Part shown: in pieces, positions 16,638 through 24,403 of the stretch
How positions within the stretch are numbered: the first letter of the stretch is position 1
Layout: each line of letters opens with the position of its first letter
Position numbers and translations under genes: made by a program
The notes under the pieces: model-generated
What the model was told of the DNA's origin: nothing
Seen by the model: the letters and a program-made list of their open reading frames with translations, nothing else
The model's database searches: none
NCBI RefSeq assembly: GCF_900114165.1
Contig: NZ_FOSB01000001.1
Coordinates: 496,001 to 560,000 of the forward strand
Length of the DNA stretch: 64,000 bases
Direction: 5' to 3'
Source of the DNA: Halobacillus dabanensis
GTDB lineage: Bacteria > Bacillota > Bacilli > Bacillales > Halobacillaceae

Positions 16638-17408
16638 TTAAACAGCTTGTGATTCTTCGTCCTGCTTCTTCTCTTGGGAAGTGAACCATCCAATGACCGC
16701 AATCGCCAGCAGGACTCCCCAGAAGATACTCTTCCATAGAACACTTTTCGCAAAACCTTCCTCGAGTACCGAAAGCTCTGGATGGGATAGGGTGTAGACA
16801 GCAAGCTTGACGCCTACCCAGCCGACAATCATGTAAGCTGTGGATTCAAGTCCTGGACGCTTGTCGAGCAGGACGACGAAGTAGCTGGCTGCAAACCGCA
16901 TCAATACGAGACCGATCAGACCACCAGCGAGGATGACGGCGAAATGACCACCGTCCATACCGCCGATTTCCGGCAAGCTTGTGACAGGCAATGTAACAGC
17001 AAGAGCGACAGCGGCGAGGATGGCGTCAACGGCAAAAGCGATATCAGCAAGTTCCACCTTTACGACAGTCATCCAGAAACCAGAGCCTTCTTTTTTGTTC
17101 TTTGTTTTCTTTTCGTGAACTTTCCACACGTGTTTTTTCAAAAGGTGATAAATGGCGATTCCCAGTAAGTAAAGGGCACCGACTGCTTGCACTTGCCAGA
17201 TGTGAATCAAATAGGAGATCAGGAACAAGGAACCGAATCGGAATACAAACGCCCCGGCAAGACCGTAGAATAGAGCCTTTTTCCGCTTATCTTCTGGAAG
17301 GTGTTTGACCATTGTGGCAATAACAAGCGCATTATCCGCCGCTAAAATCCCTTCCAATCCAATCAAAATGAGCAGCACCCAACCATATTCAATCAATAAA
17401 CTTTCCAA
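16638..17408 (-). CDS. TerC family membrane protein (YkoY-like), probable Mn2+ exporter
   Basis: This 256-residue protein has about seven helices and the TerC signatures ILAADNALVIATMVKHLP (Asp25, Asn26) and ELADIAFAVDAILAA (Asp122, Asp128), whose acidic residues bind metal. The charged loop HEKKTKNKKEG is a typical TerC insertion. TTG 17408 is the start, 8 nt after AAGGAG. The gene lies 21 nt downstream of the Spo0M-like gene B, behind a yybP-ykoY riboswitch. B. subtilis ykoY is a TerC gene under the same element; these proteins are linked to manganese export and metalation of secreted enzymes. Confidence 0.92.
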   Translation of the reverse strand: MESLLIEYGWVLLILIGLEGILAADNALVIATMVKHLPEDKRKKALFYGLAGAFVFRFGSLFLISYLIHIWQVQAVGALYLLGIAIYHLLKKHVWKVHEKKTKNKKEGSGFWMTVVKVELADIAFAVDAILAAVALAVTLPVTSLPEIGGMDGGHFAVILAGGLIGLVLMRFAASYFVVLLDKRPGLESTAYMIVGWVGVKLAVYTLSHPELSVLEEGFAKSVLWKSIFWGVLLAIAVIGWFTSQEKKQDEESQAV

Positions 17409-17429
17409 TGTTTCTTCTCCTTCTTTTGA

Positions 17430-17828
17430 TTAAATGGAACTCATCCGGATATGGATTTCATCCGTATCCGTCGTCTCCACATCATTCTTCAGTACAAGTT
17501 TTGTTTGTAAATGGTAACTCGATTCATCGGCCTCTTCTAAAAGTTCCTCCGGCAATAGAAAGTGAAAGGGGTATTCTGTTTCCGCTTTGGAACCCAGCTC
17601 ACGGTTCATGAGGACAGTTGTGACCGGCTGGATAAACCGTGGTTTCCGGCCGGGAGTTTTCTTCACCAAATCGCACTCCAGCCGGTGGATTTTTACTTGG
17701 CGCAGGCCGCCTTGAAGGTGGAAGGATCCCGTCACTTTCTCTCCAGGTGTGTATTCTCTTTTGGCTAAGACGAGGTCGACTTTCGGGTATCCGGGCCCGA
17801 ACCAGCTGAATAATTTGGCTAACATCAT
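17430..17828 (-). CDS. Spo0M-like protein, half-length paralogue B (riboswitch-controlled)
   Basis: The 132-residue protein contains WFGPGYPKVDLVLAKREYTPGEKVTGSFHL, closely matching paralogue A and the N-terminal arrestin-like half of Spo0M. AAAGGAGAAGG precedes two adjacent ATG codons (17828 and 17825). It is the first gene after a complete yybP-ykoY riboswitch and is followed by the TerC-like gene. It should therefore be expressed when Mn2+ is high, which is an unusual context for a Spo0M-like protein. Confidence 0.85.
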   Translation of the reverse strand: MMLAKLFSWFGPGYPKVDLVLAKREYTPGEKVTGSFHLQGGLRQVKIHRLECDLVKKTPGRKPRFIQPVTTVLMNRELGSKAETEYPFHFLLPEELLEEADESSYHLQTKLVLKNDVETTDTDEIHIRMSSI

Positions 17829-17853
17829 TTTCCTTCTCCTTTAAAAGACATAT

Positions 17854-17886
17854 AAAAAACCTTCACCGCATGAACGATGAAGGTTT
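17854..17886 (-). terminator. Riboswitch-controlled terminator
   Basis: On the minus strand AACCTTCA pairs with TGAAGGTT around a 14-nt loop and is followed by six T. The GCGGTGAAGG sequence occurs both here and at the 3' end of the aptamer, as expected for mutually exclusive anti-terminator pairing. Confidence 0.85.
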
Positions 17887-17896
17887 GTGTGTACAT

Positions 17897-18012
17897 GTTT
17901 AGCCTTCACCGCATTGTGGGCAAAGGTCTCGCAAACAACGTTTCCGTTGCCAGCTATGCCGGTGATTCGCATCACGTATTGTCGACATAACTGTCAGCTA
18001 CTCCCCTTTGGA
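17897..18012 (-). promoter_or_regulatory. yybP-ykoY manganese riboswitch aptamer
   Basis: Read on the minus strand, the conserved parts occur in order: AAAGGGGAGTAGC (start near 18009), an internal GTCGACA stem, CACCGGCATAGCTGGC around the metal-binding loop, and GAGACCTTTGCCC followed by GCGGTGAAGGC. The element binds Mn2+ and permits read-through when the metal is abundant. The downstream TerC-like gene supports the assignment. Confidence 0.93.
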
Positions 18013-18030
18013 GTGGAACTTTATACTTGT

Positions 18031-18059
18031 ATCATAATCGAATAAACGTTCCCTGTCAA
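18031..18059 (-). promoter_or_regulatory. Sigma-A promoter of the riboswitch operon
   Basis: TTGACA (18059-18054), a 17-nt spacer and TATGAT (18036-18031) on the minus strand. Transcription should begin near 18025, just before the aptamer. Confidence 0.85.
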
Positions 18060-18228
18060 TCTTTTTTTAGAAAATTCAGCAACTATTTTTTGCTGGCTTC
18101 ATAGAGGTTAATCATGGCATACGGATATGATAAAGTAGCATTAGGAAATCGTTGTCTTAGAGATGGGACGGAAGCATGCAGGGCGATTTTCAAAGAGCTT
18201 TTGCGGAAGGGAATTTTGAAAAGCCCTC

Positions 18229-18846
18229 TTATTTGAAAATACCGAATGGTTTGCCGACTGGTAAAGCCACTTTTCCGAAGTGAACGTTCAAGACACTCGC
18301 TGCTGAGCCGTAAAAACTCATGAGGGCGATCAGCAGTTCAGCAACGGCCGCGACCATATGCATCGCATGCGGGGCAATCCCTAATGTCGATAAGGACAAA
18401 CCGATGAACAAGAAGTCGATCAGGACGAAGATGATGAATAATACTTTATGGGTTTCCATCGCACCAATCGTCATGAAAATCGAAAAGATCAAATAGCCGA
18501 TGTAGGCGACCCCTAGTTGATGAGGATCGACAGCAGCTGCAGCAGCTTCTCCGAAGACACCGAAGTCGATCAGCCAGGAAGATCCGACACCGAACCAGAA
18601 AAGACCAAAGGCAGCAAATGCTGTGGTACCGAATGTATTGTTATGTTTCGCATCCTGGACGGCTGCAAATAATTGTGCAAGACCTCCAAGGAAAATCGCC
18701 CAGGGAAGGACGAATGACACGCCGTCTGTCCAGCCGAGCTTTGCAGATGAAGCGACAAGTGTGACCATAGCCAGGCCGAACAATCCGATCGCAGAAGGAT
18801 CAGCAGTTGCTATTTGGACACGTTGAGTAGTTGATGGTTGATTCAT
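18229..18846 (-). CDS. GPR1/FUN34/YaaH family acetate uptake transporter
   Basis: This 205-residue protein has six membrane helices. The N-terminal DPSAIGLFGLA corresponds to the NPAPLGL signature of the YaaH/SatP family, with Asp replacing Asn. The helix 4 region LGVAYIGYLIFSIFMTIGAMET and the helix 6 part also fit. The family takes up acetate or succinate with protons. TTTAGGAGG lies at good distance before the ATG. It is monocistronic, in its own orientation between the riboswitch operon and divergent small genes. Confidence 0.9.
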   Translation of the reverse strand: MNQPSTTQRVQIATADPSAIGLFGLAMVTLVASSAKLGWTDGVSFVLPWAIFLGGLAQLFAAVQDAKHNNTFGTTAFAAFGLFWFGVGSSWLIDFGVFGEAAAAAVDPHQLGVAYIGYLIFSIFMTIGAMETHKVLFIIFVLIDFLFIGLSLSTLGIAPHAMHMVAAVAELLIALMSFYGSAASVLNVHFGKVALPVGKPFGIFK

Positions 18847-19075
18847 AGATGATACCTCCTAAAAAACATACTTGTCTAATTTACATAAAAAAGAACCCAC
18901 TCGCAATGAATTTTTATATGTAAGCGAAACTTTCATAGAATGATAGCGTAATCAGGGGAAATCGCTGAATAAAATATCCTTCTTTCGCAATCCTCATGAA
19001 CGGTTCAAGCTTTGATGTACGGTTGGAGAGAAATTGGCTGGTTGGATTAACAAAAGAGGAAAAGGGGGAGTTTTT

Positions 19076-19177
19076 ATGGGATTTTGGCCATCGTTCATCG
19101 TCGGCTTCCTTTCTTTGATCGGTTGGGTATCCATATCTTACTTTATAGGGATAAAAGGAAAAGACGAGGATAAATAA
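19076..19177 (+). CDS. Small single-helix membrane protein (33 aa)
   Basis: The protein is one hydrophobic helix (residues 3-24) followed by GIKGKDEDK. AAAGGGGGAG lies just upstream with correct spacing to ATG 19076. The function is unknown. The strong ribosome binding site and the helix-plus-charged-tail build argue that it is a real gene. Confidence 0.6.
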   Translation: MGFWPSFIVGFLSLIGWVSISYFIGIKGKDEDK

Positions 19178-19252
19178 TGGAAGGCAATTCAGTCGGTCCT
19201 ACATTCGGGTAAGGGGTTGCACATAAAAAATCCATGTTAGAGGGGGAAGGAA

Positions 19253-19801
19253 ATGGACTTTCCAGTTTTAGAAACCAAGCGTTTGCAACTGACAAATATC
19301 ACGGAACAGCATATCGATCGTTATTTTGAAATCATGTCAAAAGATGAAGTGACGAAATACTACGGAATGCCATCATTAACAGACAGGGAACAAGCCCGCA
19401 GCCTCATCCATTCATTCAGCGAACGATTTGCAGAGAAAAAATCAATGCGCTGGGGCATCATTTGGCGTGATACAAACGAGTTCATCGGTACAGTCGGGCT
19501 TAACAATTGGAGTCCTTATAGCCGGAAAGCGGAAGTCGGATATGAGCTGCATCCGGATTTCTGGGGGAAAGGCATCACAACGGAAGCAGTCTCTGAAGTC
19601 ATCGCTTACGCATTTACAAAGTTGGAGCTGTATCGGATCGGTGCGGTCACCTTTCCTGAAAATCATTCCTCATCGAAGTTGTTGGAAAAACTCGGCTTTC
19701 AAAAAGAAGGGGTATTGCGAGGCTATCTATATCAAAAGGAACAAAATCATGATGCTTTCATGTTTTCCATCTTAAAAAGAGAGTTTTTGGGGGAGGAATA
19801 A
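19253..19801 (+). CDS. GNAT acetyltransferase, RimJ/RimL type
   Basis: The 182-residue protein starts after GAGGGGGAAGG. The opening LETKRLQLTNIT and the central VGYELHPDFWGKGITTEAVSEVIAYAF are typical of the RimJ/RimL (Acetyltransf_3) subgroup. PENHSSSKLLEKLGFQKEGVLRGYL forms the C-terminal motif. Members acetylate ribosomal proteins or other amines; the target is not predictable here. It is followed after 4 nt by a small membrane gene. Confidence 0.9.
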   Translation: MDFPVLETKRLQLTNITEQHIDRYFEIMSKDEVTKYYGMPSLTDREQARSLIHSFSERFAEKKSMRWGIIWRDTNEFIGTVGLNNWSPYSRKAEVGYELHPDFWGKGITTEAVSEVIAYAFTKLELYRIGAVTFPENHSSSKLLEKLGFQKEGVLRGYLYQKEQNHDAFMFSILKREFLGEE

Positions 19802-19805
19802 CAAA

Positions 19806-19988
19806 GTGACCAATCGATTCTTTTTACTATTCGGGGCGATGATGGTTCTCCTATTTGGAGGCGTTTTCGTCATTCGTTATTTTCGTACAGGAGAATTACT
19901 TGCCGATCAATTAATCGGAGTGGCAGTAGGAGCAATAGTATTCATTTGGGCATTCATTTGGAGACAAAGAAATAAAATCAGGGAGTGA
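19806..19988 (+). CDS. Two-helix small membrane protein (60 aa)
   Basis: It starts at GTG 19806 with GGGGGAGG overlapping the end of the GNAT gene. Helices lie at about residues 4-22 and 34-52, with a basic C terminus RQRNKIRE. No family was recognised. It is tightly packed between the GNAT gene and the next anchored protein and so probably in one operon. Confidence 0.6.
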   Translation: MTNRFFLLFGAMMVLLFGGVFVIRYFRTGELLADQLIGVAVGAIVFIWAFIWRQRNKIRE

Positions 19989-19994
19989 AATAGG

Positions 19995-20420
19995 ATGGGT
20001 AGATTCATACTTTGGATAGTACTGATAGGAGTGATCTTCGCAGGTGGGTATGTCGTCGGTATCATAACCTCCGATGATCCTTCACTTATCGTGACAATCC
20101 AGGCAGAAAGCGGAAAGACGCCTCCAGCAGGAACCGTTATTACAGACACAGAGGACATGGCAAGTATGGATTCCTTACTAGGCATTTTATTAAGGAAAGA
20201 GTCCGCAGATAAAGTTTCGGTGGATAAGGAAAATCCAGATGCTTCCTTGAAGGTACTGAGTCAGGAAAGGTCCATCGGGTTGGCCGATTACCAGGTTTGG
20301 TATACAGAGGAAGGGGCAGTTTTGGGCGAACAACAAGGGAATGCAGCGGGAAACTTTCGCTATTATTCCATAACAGAAAGGGATAGAGATTACATCAGGT
20401 CCCTGATTGGTAAGGAGTGA
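19995..20420 (+). CDS. Membrane-anchored hypothetical protein
   Basis: The 141-residue protein has an N-terminal hydrophobic helix (residues 4-24) followed by an extracellular, acidic domain with the stretch SADKVSVDKENPDASLKV and a Tyr-rich C-terminal part. No family was recognised. GGGAGTGAAATAGG precedes the ATG. It lies 6 nt after the preceding gene, in the same probable operon. Confidence 0.6.
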   Translation: MGRFILWIVLIGVIFAGGYVVGIITSDDPSLIVTIQAESGKTPPAGTVITDTEDMASMDSLLGILLRKESADKVSVDKENPDASLKVLSQERSIGLADYQVWYTEEGAVLGEQQGNAAGNFRYYSITERDRDYIRSLIGKE

Positions 20421-20430
20421 TTTTTTTGGG

Positions 20431-20565
20431 ATGCTGGAGAGACCGTATTCACTTTCGCGGTTTCTGCATTTTATTTCCAAATTTGCTGCTCCGGGAGCAG
20501 GAAATGATACACCAAACGATTATTCTCCACAATTGGAAGGTATTCAGAGTGAAGTACATAGTTAA
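20431..20565 (+). CDS. Possible small protein (44 aa)
   Basis: The frame from ATG 20431 gives a 44-residue peptide ending DYSPQLEGIQSEVHS. AAGGAG lies 13 nt upstream, a little too far. A competing frame starting at TTG 20427 is also open. Codon choice is not decisive, so this is only a candidate. Confidence 0.25.
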   Translation: MLERPYSLSRFLHFISKFAAPGAGNDTPNDYSPQLEGIQSEVHS

Positions 20566-20868
20566 GACAGAAAGTGCAGGAACTTAATACAGTCCTGGTG
20601 GAAAAATAGTCTTTCGATACATCAAGAACAAGTAAACCAATAACATATTAAGAGAGAATAGCAACCGATTTTAAGCCTACTTTTGGAGGTATTTTCAGTT
20701 AATCTTCTCTCCATTGTTCTTCCTTGCAATTCCCCGTCTTATTTCCAATTCCTTTGCTGAAAGGGAAATTTATGGTTTATTAATTTTGTAGATGTCTCAT
20801 GTTCTTACAACAATCGATAAAACAAAATTGTGACGGATAAGTGTACACAGTTAGGGAGGCGCCCCTTC
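20566..20868. other. Intergenic stretch, nothing supported
   Basis: AT-rich sequence. A TTGGAGG near 20683 is not followed by a usable start. No hairpin, promoter or gene stood out. Confidence 0.3.
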
Positions 20869-21053
20869 ATGAAAAATAGTGGTGTTAAGGAATATTTGTT
20901 GTGTAATACTAATTAACCAAATGGAATAGCAAAGGAGCTTATTATTTAGTACATAACTTCAGATGGATACCCGATGTTGGAAAACTTGCGTGTCCATGGT
21001 GTGGAACAGGTGGGGGGGAGACGGAAGTAATAAAAAATGTTTACGATTGTTAA
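20869..21053 (+). pseudogene. Broken small zinc-ribbon-like protein
   Basis: AGGGAGG precedes ATG 20869. The first frame gives MKNSGVKEYLLCNTN and stops at TAA. After one further shift near 20935, a second frame reads through YLVHNFRWIPDVGKLACPWCG to TAA 21051. Joined, they would form a protein of about 60 residues with a C-x3-(C)/C-P-W-C zinc-ribbon pattern. At least one nonsense and one frameshift change are needed, so it is read as a decayed gene. Confidence 0.4.
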
Positions 21054-21092
21054 ATAGGAATGGCGATTTTTCACTAATGATAGATGCTAGTG

Positions 21093-21137
21093 AAAATACA
21101 GATAGCTTATGGAGCTGTCATAAGCTATCTGTATTTT
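21093..21137. terminator. Strong bidirectional terminator
   Basis: A perfect 19-bp stem (AAAATACAGATAGCTTATG, 21093-21111, and its complement at 21119-21137) ends in T runs on both strands. It terminates the GMC operon on the minus strand. Confidence 0.92.
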
Positions 21138-21140
21138 ATA

Positions 21141-22841
21141 TCAAAAGTATCTTTTATAGATCTTACCGGCAGTCCTGACCGCTAAAGCCTGAGTTGTTAG
21201 GGTGGGGTTGGCACCTCCGAGTCCATTAGTTAGTATACTATTATCCGCTATATATAATCGGCCAACTTGATAGGACTCACTGTTTTGATCAACGACATAA
21301 CCCATTCTCATTGTACTCATTATGTGAATCATCAAACCGTTTGGCCAATTTGAATGGACCACGTTTCTTGCTCCAGCTTGAAGTAGAATGTCTGCTGCTA
21401 TTTTCACCAATTTCCTTTTCCTAATTTGAGTAATTCTTGTAGGGGCATAATGGATGGATGGTATGGCTCCATTTTCATCAAGTTGGGAGGGTAAAATGGA
21501 GACACGGTTCTTCCTATCCACTTCATCGTCCGTTACAATTAAGATACTAGACGATTTTTGATAATCTGCCATTAACCCTATTAATTCTTCCCCGGTAACA
21601 CGCCCTTTTCCATGCGAGTTATGAATAGGTGAAGCATGGGACTTCTTAGTTCCTGATTGACTAAACGCATAAGCAAAGCTCGCCATTAATCCTGGACTCA
21701 CCCCATTTACTTGAATGGATCCTAGCCCTGGAAAATCTAATCTGGCACCGGATGTATGACCGACAAATGGGTTTATGACATTGCTTCCTAATATAGGAAC
21801 TAGTTTCTTTCCGCTAAAAACTCCAGTAACCATATCCATATTATGGTTCACAAGGCCCCTACCAATCCATGGATTATAAGGCAAGGAAGAATTGAGCCAC
21901 AGACGCGGAGTTTCAACCGCCCCAGCCGCTACAACAATACAGTCAGCAAATAGTTCGTCCCTTTCACCTGTCCATGTGTTTCTTACTTTCACTCCAATTG
22001 CCCTTAGCCCTTCCTTAGGATGTTTTTCAGTGATCACTTGATATGAAAATGTATTTGGACGAATCTCCACGTTACCTGTCTTTAAAGCTAAGGGTACATA
22101 ACTGACATTTGTGGATCGCTTAGCAATTTTTGAAACAGATGGACCATGGGGGCAGCCATTTATACAATGACCTGCAAGTGTACAACCTTCCATCCAAGAT
22201 AACTGCTTCTCTGAGTAAGCAGGATTAAGAAGGTTTGCATTGGGTGGTAAAATCGCATTGGGTTGAGGACGAAATCCTGGGGAGACCACATTGAGAGTAT
22301 TTAATAGATTCCAGCCAGCTTTTTTTGCTCCAAAGTAAAATAATTCTTCCTTGGATGTAGTGGGAGCGAATTCTACTGGTAACTCGTCTTCCACTTTCTC
22401 GTAAAATGGAATTAGTTCACGATAAGTTAGAGGCCATTTCCTATCAATAGCAGATGGAAAAGCACGAGGAGAATTTGCAAGATAGTGTTGAGTAGTACCT
22501 CCTACTCCTGCAATTTGCCACACGAAACCTCTTTGTTGAAATGATCTTTCCCAAGGAGGATGTTCCCGATTAGCAGGTCCCCAACGTAGTTTTCCGGCTA
22601 TTAAATCATTCATATTATTTTCTAATTTATTGTAACTTTCCTTAAAGAGGCTGACATCTAAATCATCAGGACTTCTGCTGTAAACTCCACCTTTCTCGCT
22701 ATTTGGATTCGGCCATTTTTTATTCCCATACCACGGTCCTGCTTCAAGCATCAGAACATTCAACCCTAATTCTCCTAGTTCCTTTGCTATTACGGCACCA
22801 CCGCCACCTGATCCAATTACAAGCACATCCGGTCTTTGCAT
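21141..22841 (-). CDS. GMC family FAD-dependent oxidoreductase
   Basis: The 566-residue protein has the N-terminal FAD-binding motif VIGSGGGGAVIAKELG with ...NVLMLEAGP. It has the GMC region QIAGVGGTTQHYLANSPRAFP, and C-terminal STMRMG and LYIADNSILTNGLGGANPTLT, where the catalytic base pair normally lies (HxM...N). It resembles the large subunit of gluconate/sugar dehydrogenases. A Cys-containing GCTLAGHCINGCPHGP segment occurs in the middle. It starts 6 nt after the small-subunit-like gene, so the two are co-translated and probably form a complex. The substrate is unknown and no cytochrome subunit follows. Confidence 0.88.
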   Translation of the reverse strand: MQRPDVLVIGSGGGGAVIAKELGELGLNVLMLEAGPWYGNKKWPNPNSEKGGVYSRSPDDLDVSLFKESYNKLENNMNDLIAGKLRWGPANREHPPWERSFQQRGFVWQIAGVGGTTQHYLANSPRAFPSAIDRKWPLTYRELIPFYEKVEDELPVEFAPTTSKEELFYFGAKKAGWNLLNTLNVVSPGFRPQPNAILPPNANLLNPAYSEKQLSWMEGCTLAGHCINGCPHGPSVSKIAKRSTNVSYVPLALKTGNVEIRPNTFSYQVITEKHPKEGLRAIGVKVRNTWTGERDELFADCIVVAAGAVETPRLWLNSSLPYNPWIGRGLVNHNMDMVTGVFSGKKLVPILGSNVINPFVGHTSGARLDFPGLGSIQVNGVSPGLMASFAYAFSQSGTKKSHASPIHNSHGKGRVTGEELIGLMADYQKSSSILIVTDDEVDRKNRVSILPSQLDENGAIPSIHYAPTRITQIRKRKLVKIAADILLQAGARNVVHSNWPNGLMIHIMSTMRMGYVVDQNSESYQVGRLYIADNSILTNGLGGANPTLTTQALAVRTAGKIYKRYF

Positions 22842-22847
22842 ATTAAA

Positions 22848-23465
22848 TCACTCCGATTTCAGGTTACTCATATTTAATAAAAAGCCTCTAAAATCCCTAT
22901 AACCAAAGGAAGGTCCTGGATAGCCCGTATAGGCCCAGCCTACTGGATAAGTACAAAGGTGTCTGCAACTGGGGCAATGGTATCGAGTACAACCATACCC
23001 ATACCATTCAGAGTAATAGCCAAAAACAGTTAATTGGTATAGAGAATCGATCGTGATCTGCAACAAGGTAGGATTGTTTTTATAAGGGATAGGAAGAATG
23101 TGGAGCGGAACTTTTAGGTTTTCTAAATGGGTGATAGCCGTTAATCGGTCTTTCCGGGATAAAGTCGCAAATATACCTTTGCAGATATGTGGGTTATAGA
23201 TGGAAAAAGGTGAGTGGTAATGTCCCTTATGGATATATAAAGCTGATAAGTCTAGCAGTTGAGAGACCTCATTGGATAAGGGGGTGGGCAGGTTGTCAAA
23301 GGACATTAGAAGATACTCCCAAATAGACAACTCCACTCCCCCGCATTGAAATCTCCATCCCGATTTGAATATAACCACACTAGATGGAATCAACGTATCA
23401 ACAATAGCCATGAAATTTATTTGTGTGGTATATGGCCATTTAAGAGACTTAGATGACGGTGTCAT
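22848..23465 (-). CDS. Gluconate 2-dehydrogenase subunit 3-like small subunit
   Basis: The 205-residue protein starts at ATG 23465 after AAGGAG. The opening FMAIVDTLIPSS and the spacing of following helices fit the small subunit (GA2DH subunit 3 type) that accompanies GMC dehydrogenases. It lacks the expected Tat signal peptide. Its C-terminal third is rich in Cys, His and Tyr (GCTRYHCPSCRHLC), which could be a metal-binding site and is unusual. It is operonic with the GMC gene. The family call rests mainly on context. Confidence 0.6.
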   Translation of the reverse strand: MTPSSKSLKWPYTTQINFMAIVDTLIPSSVVIFKSGWRFQCGGVELSIWEYLLMSFDNLPTPLSNEVSQLLDLSALYIHKGHYHSPFSIYNPHICKGIFATLSRKDRLTAITHLENLKVPLHILPIPYKNNPTLLQITIDSLYQLTVFGYYSEWYGYGCTRYHCPSCRHLCTYPVGWAYTGYPGPSFGYRDFRGFLLNMSNLKSE

Positions 23466-24016
23466 ATGACATCTCCTTCTTAAACTATCTAATTACAAAT
23501 TACCCTCAGCAATCGAGGTGCATACTTAATAAAGTGATCACCCATTTTGCTTAATAATTAAGCAAAGTGATGGTTAAAGCCATGTAAGGTATGATTCATA
23601 TGCCTCATTCCTCTTCCTTTGTGAAGCTTAGAAGGAACACTCCTAGAATGACAACTCAAGGGGAGTATAAGTGTTCGAGATTAGCTCAATGAAGATATGA
23701 GACTACTAATCCAAGAACTTCATATATTCACTGAATGTGTTATCGATATTCCAACTCACTCCGTTATTGTTTACTACGCATACTAAATCTATATGCATGA
23801 AGATATTAAGGATGTGCTTTAGGTAATCCATTGGTGCAATTAAATCGATAAAGGGATTCTTTTTGATCGTTCGTTTTTTGGAAAGTTAAACCAGTTTGAT
23901 GAACAATAAGCTAATCTTGTAGGGCGTCCAATATTTAACTGGCTTATTTGAAATATAATTCTAGAAATACTACTTTGATTGACACCGTATTATTTTGGAA
24001 GATTAATAGCCTGATG
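23466..24016. other. Long intergenic region before padR-DUF2812
   Basis: No gene is supported. A TTGACA at about 23979 with a possible ATTAAT -10 is a candidate promoter. Short frames with weak ribosome binding sites were not convincing. Confidence 0.35.
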
Positions 24017-24047
24017 TGTCACGATGTGATATAGTCGAGGCGTGACA
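24017..24047 (+). promoter_or_regulatory. Inverted repeat upstream of padR (probable auto-operator)
   Basis: TGTCACG-N17-CGTGACA, with TATAGT inside it, lies 20 nt before the padR start. The symmetry and position suggest an operator for the PadR dimer. Confidence 0.55.
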
Positions 24048-24067
24048 TACTTAAAACAGGAAAAGGT

Positions 24068-24403
24068 GTGGACTCCATTGAAAAAAAACTAGAAAAAGCA
24101 TACATACCAATGACGGAAACGGCGTATTACATCCTTTTGTCCTTGACTGAACCCCGGCATGGCTATGGCATCATCAAACATGTCGAGCAATTGACTAAAG
24201 GAAGGATCAGCCTCGGGTCAGGCACAGTCTACGGCACATTGACGAAGATGCAAAGGGATGGATTGATCGTAAAATATGCAGATGAGCAAAGAAAAAAAGT
24301 CTACGAAATCACAGAAGATGGAAAAACAATCATTCGAATAGAAATGGGAAGGCTGAAAGAACTTTACGACAATGCCCTCCACTATGGGGAGGAGTTTTTA
24401 TGA
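24068..24403 (+). CDS. PadR family transcriptional regulator
   Basis: The 111-residue protein starts at GTG 24068, after GGAAAAGG. The core reads YYILLSLTEPRHGYGIIKHVEQ, SLGSGTVYGTLTKMQRDGLI and KVYEITEDGKTII, the PadR winged helix with its C-terminal dimerisation helix. Its stop overlaps the start of the DUF2812 gene (ATGA at 24400-24403). PadR-DUF2812 pairs are a common Firmicute module in which PadR represses both genes until a signal arrives. Confidence 0.9.
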   Translation: MDSIEKKLEKAYIPMTETAYYILLSLTEPRHGYGIIKHVEQLTKGRISLGSGTVYGTLTKMQRDGLIVKYADEQRKKVYEITEDGKTIIRIEMGRLKELYDNALHYGEEFL

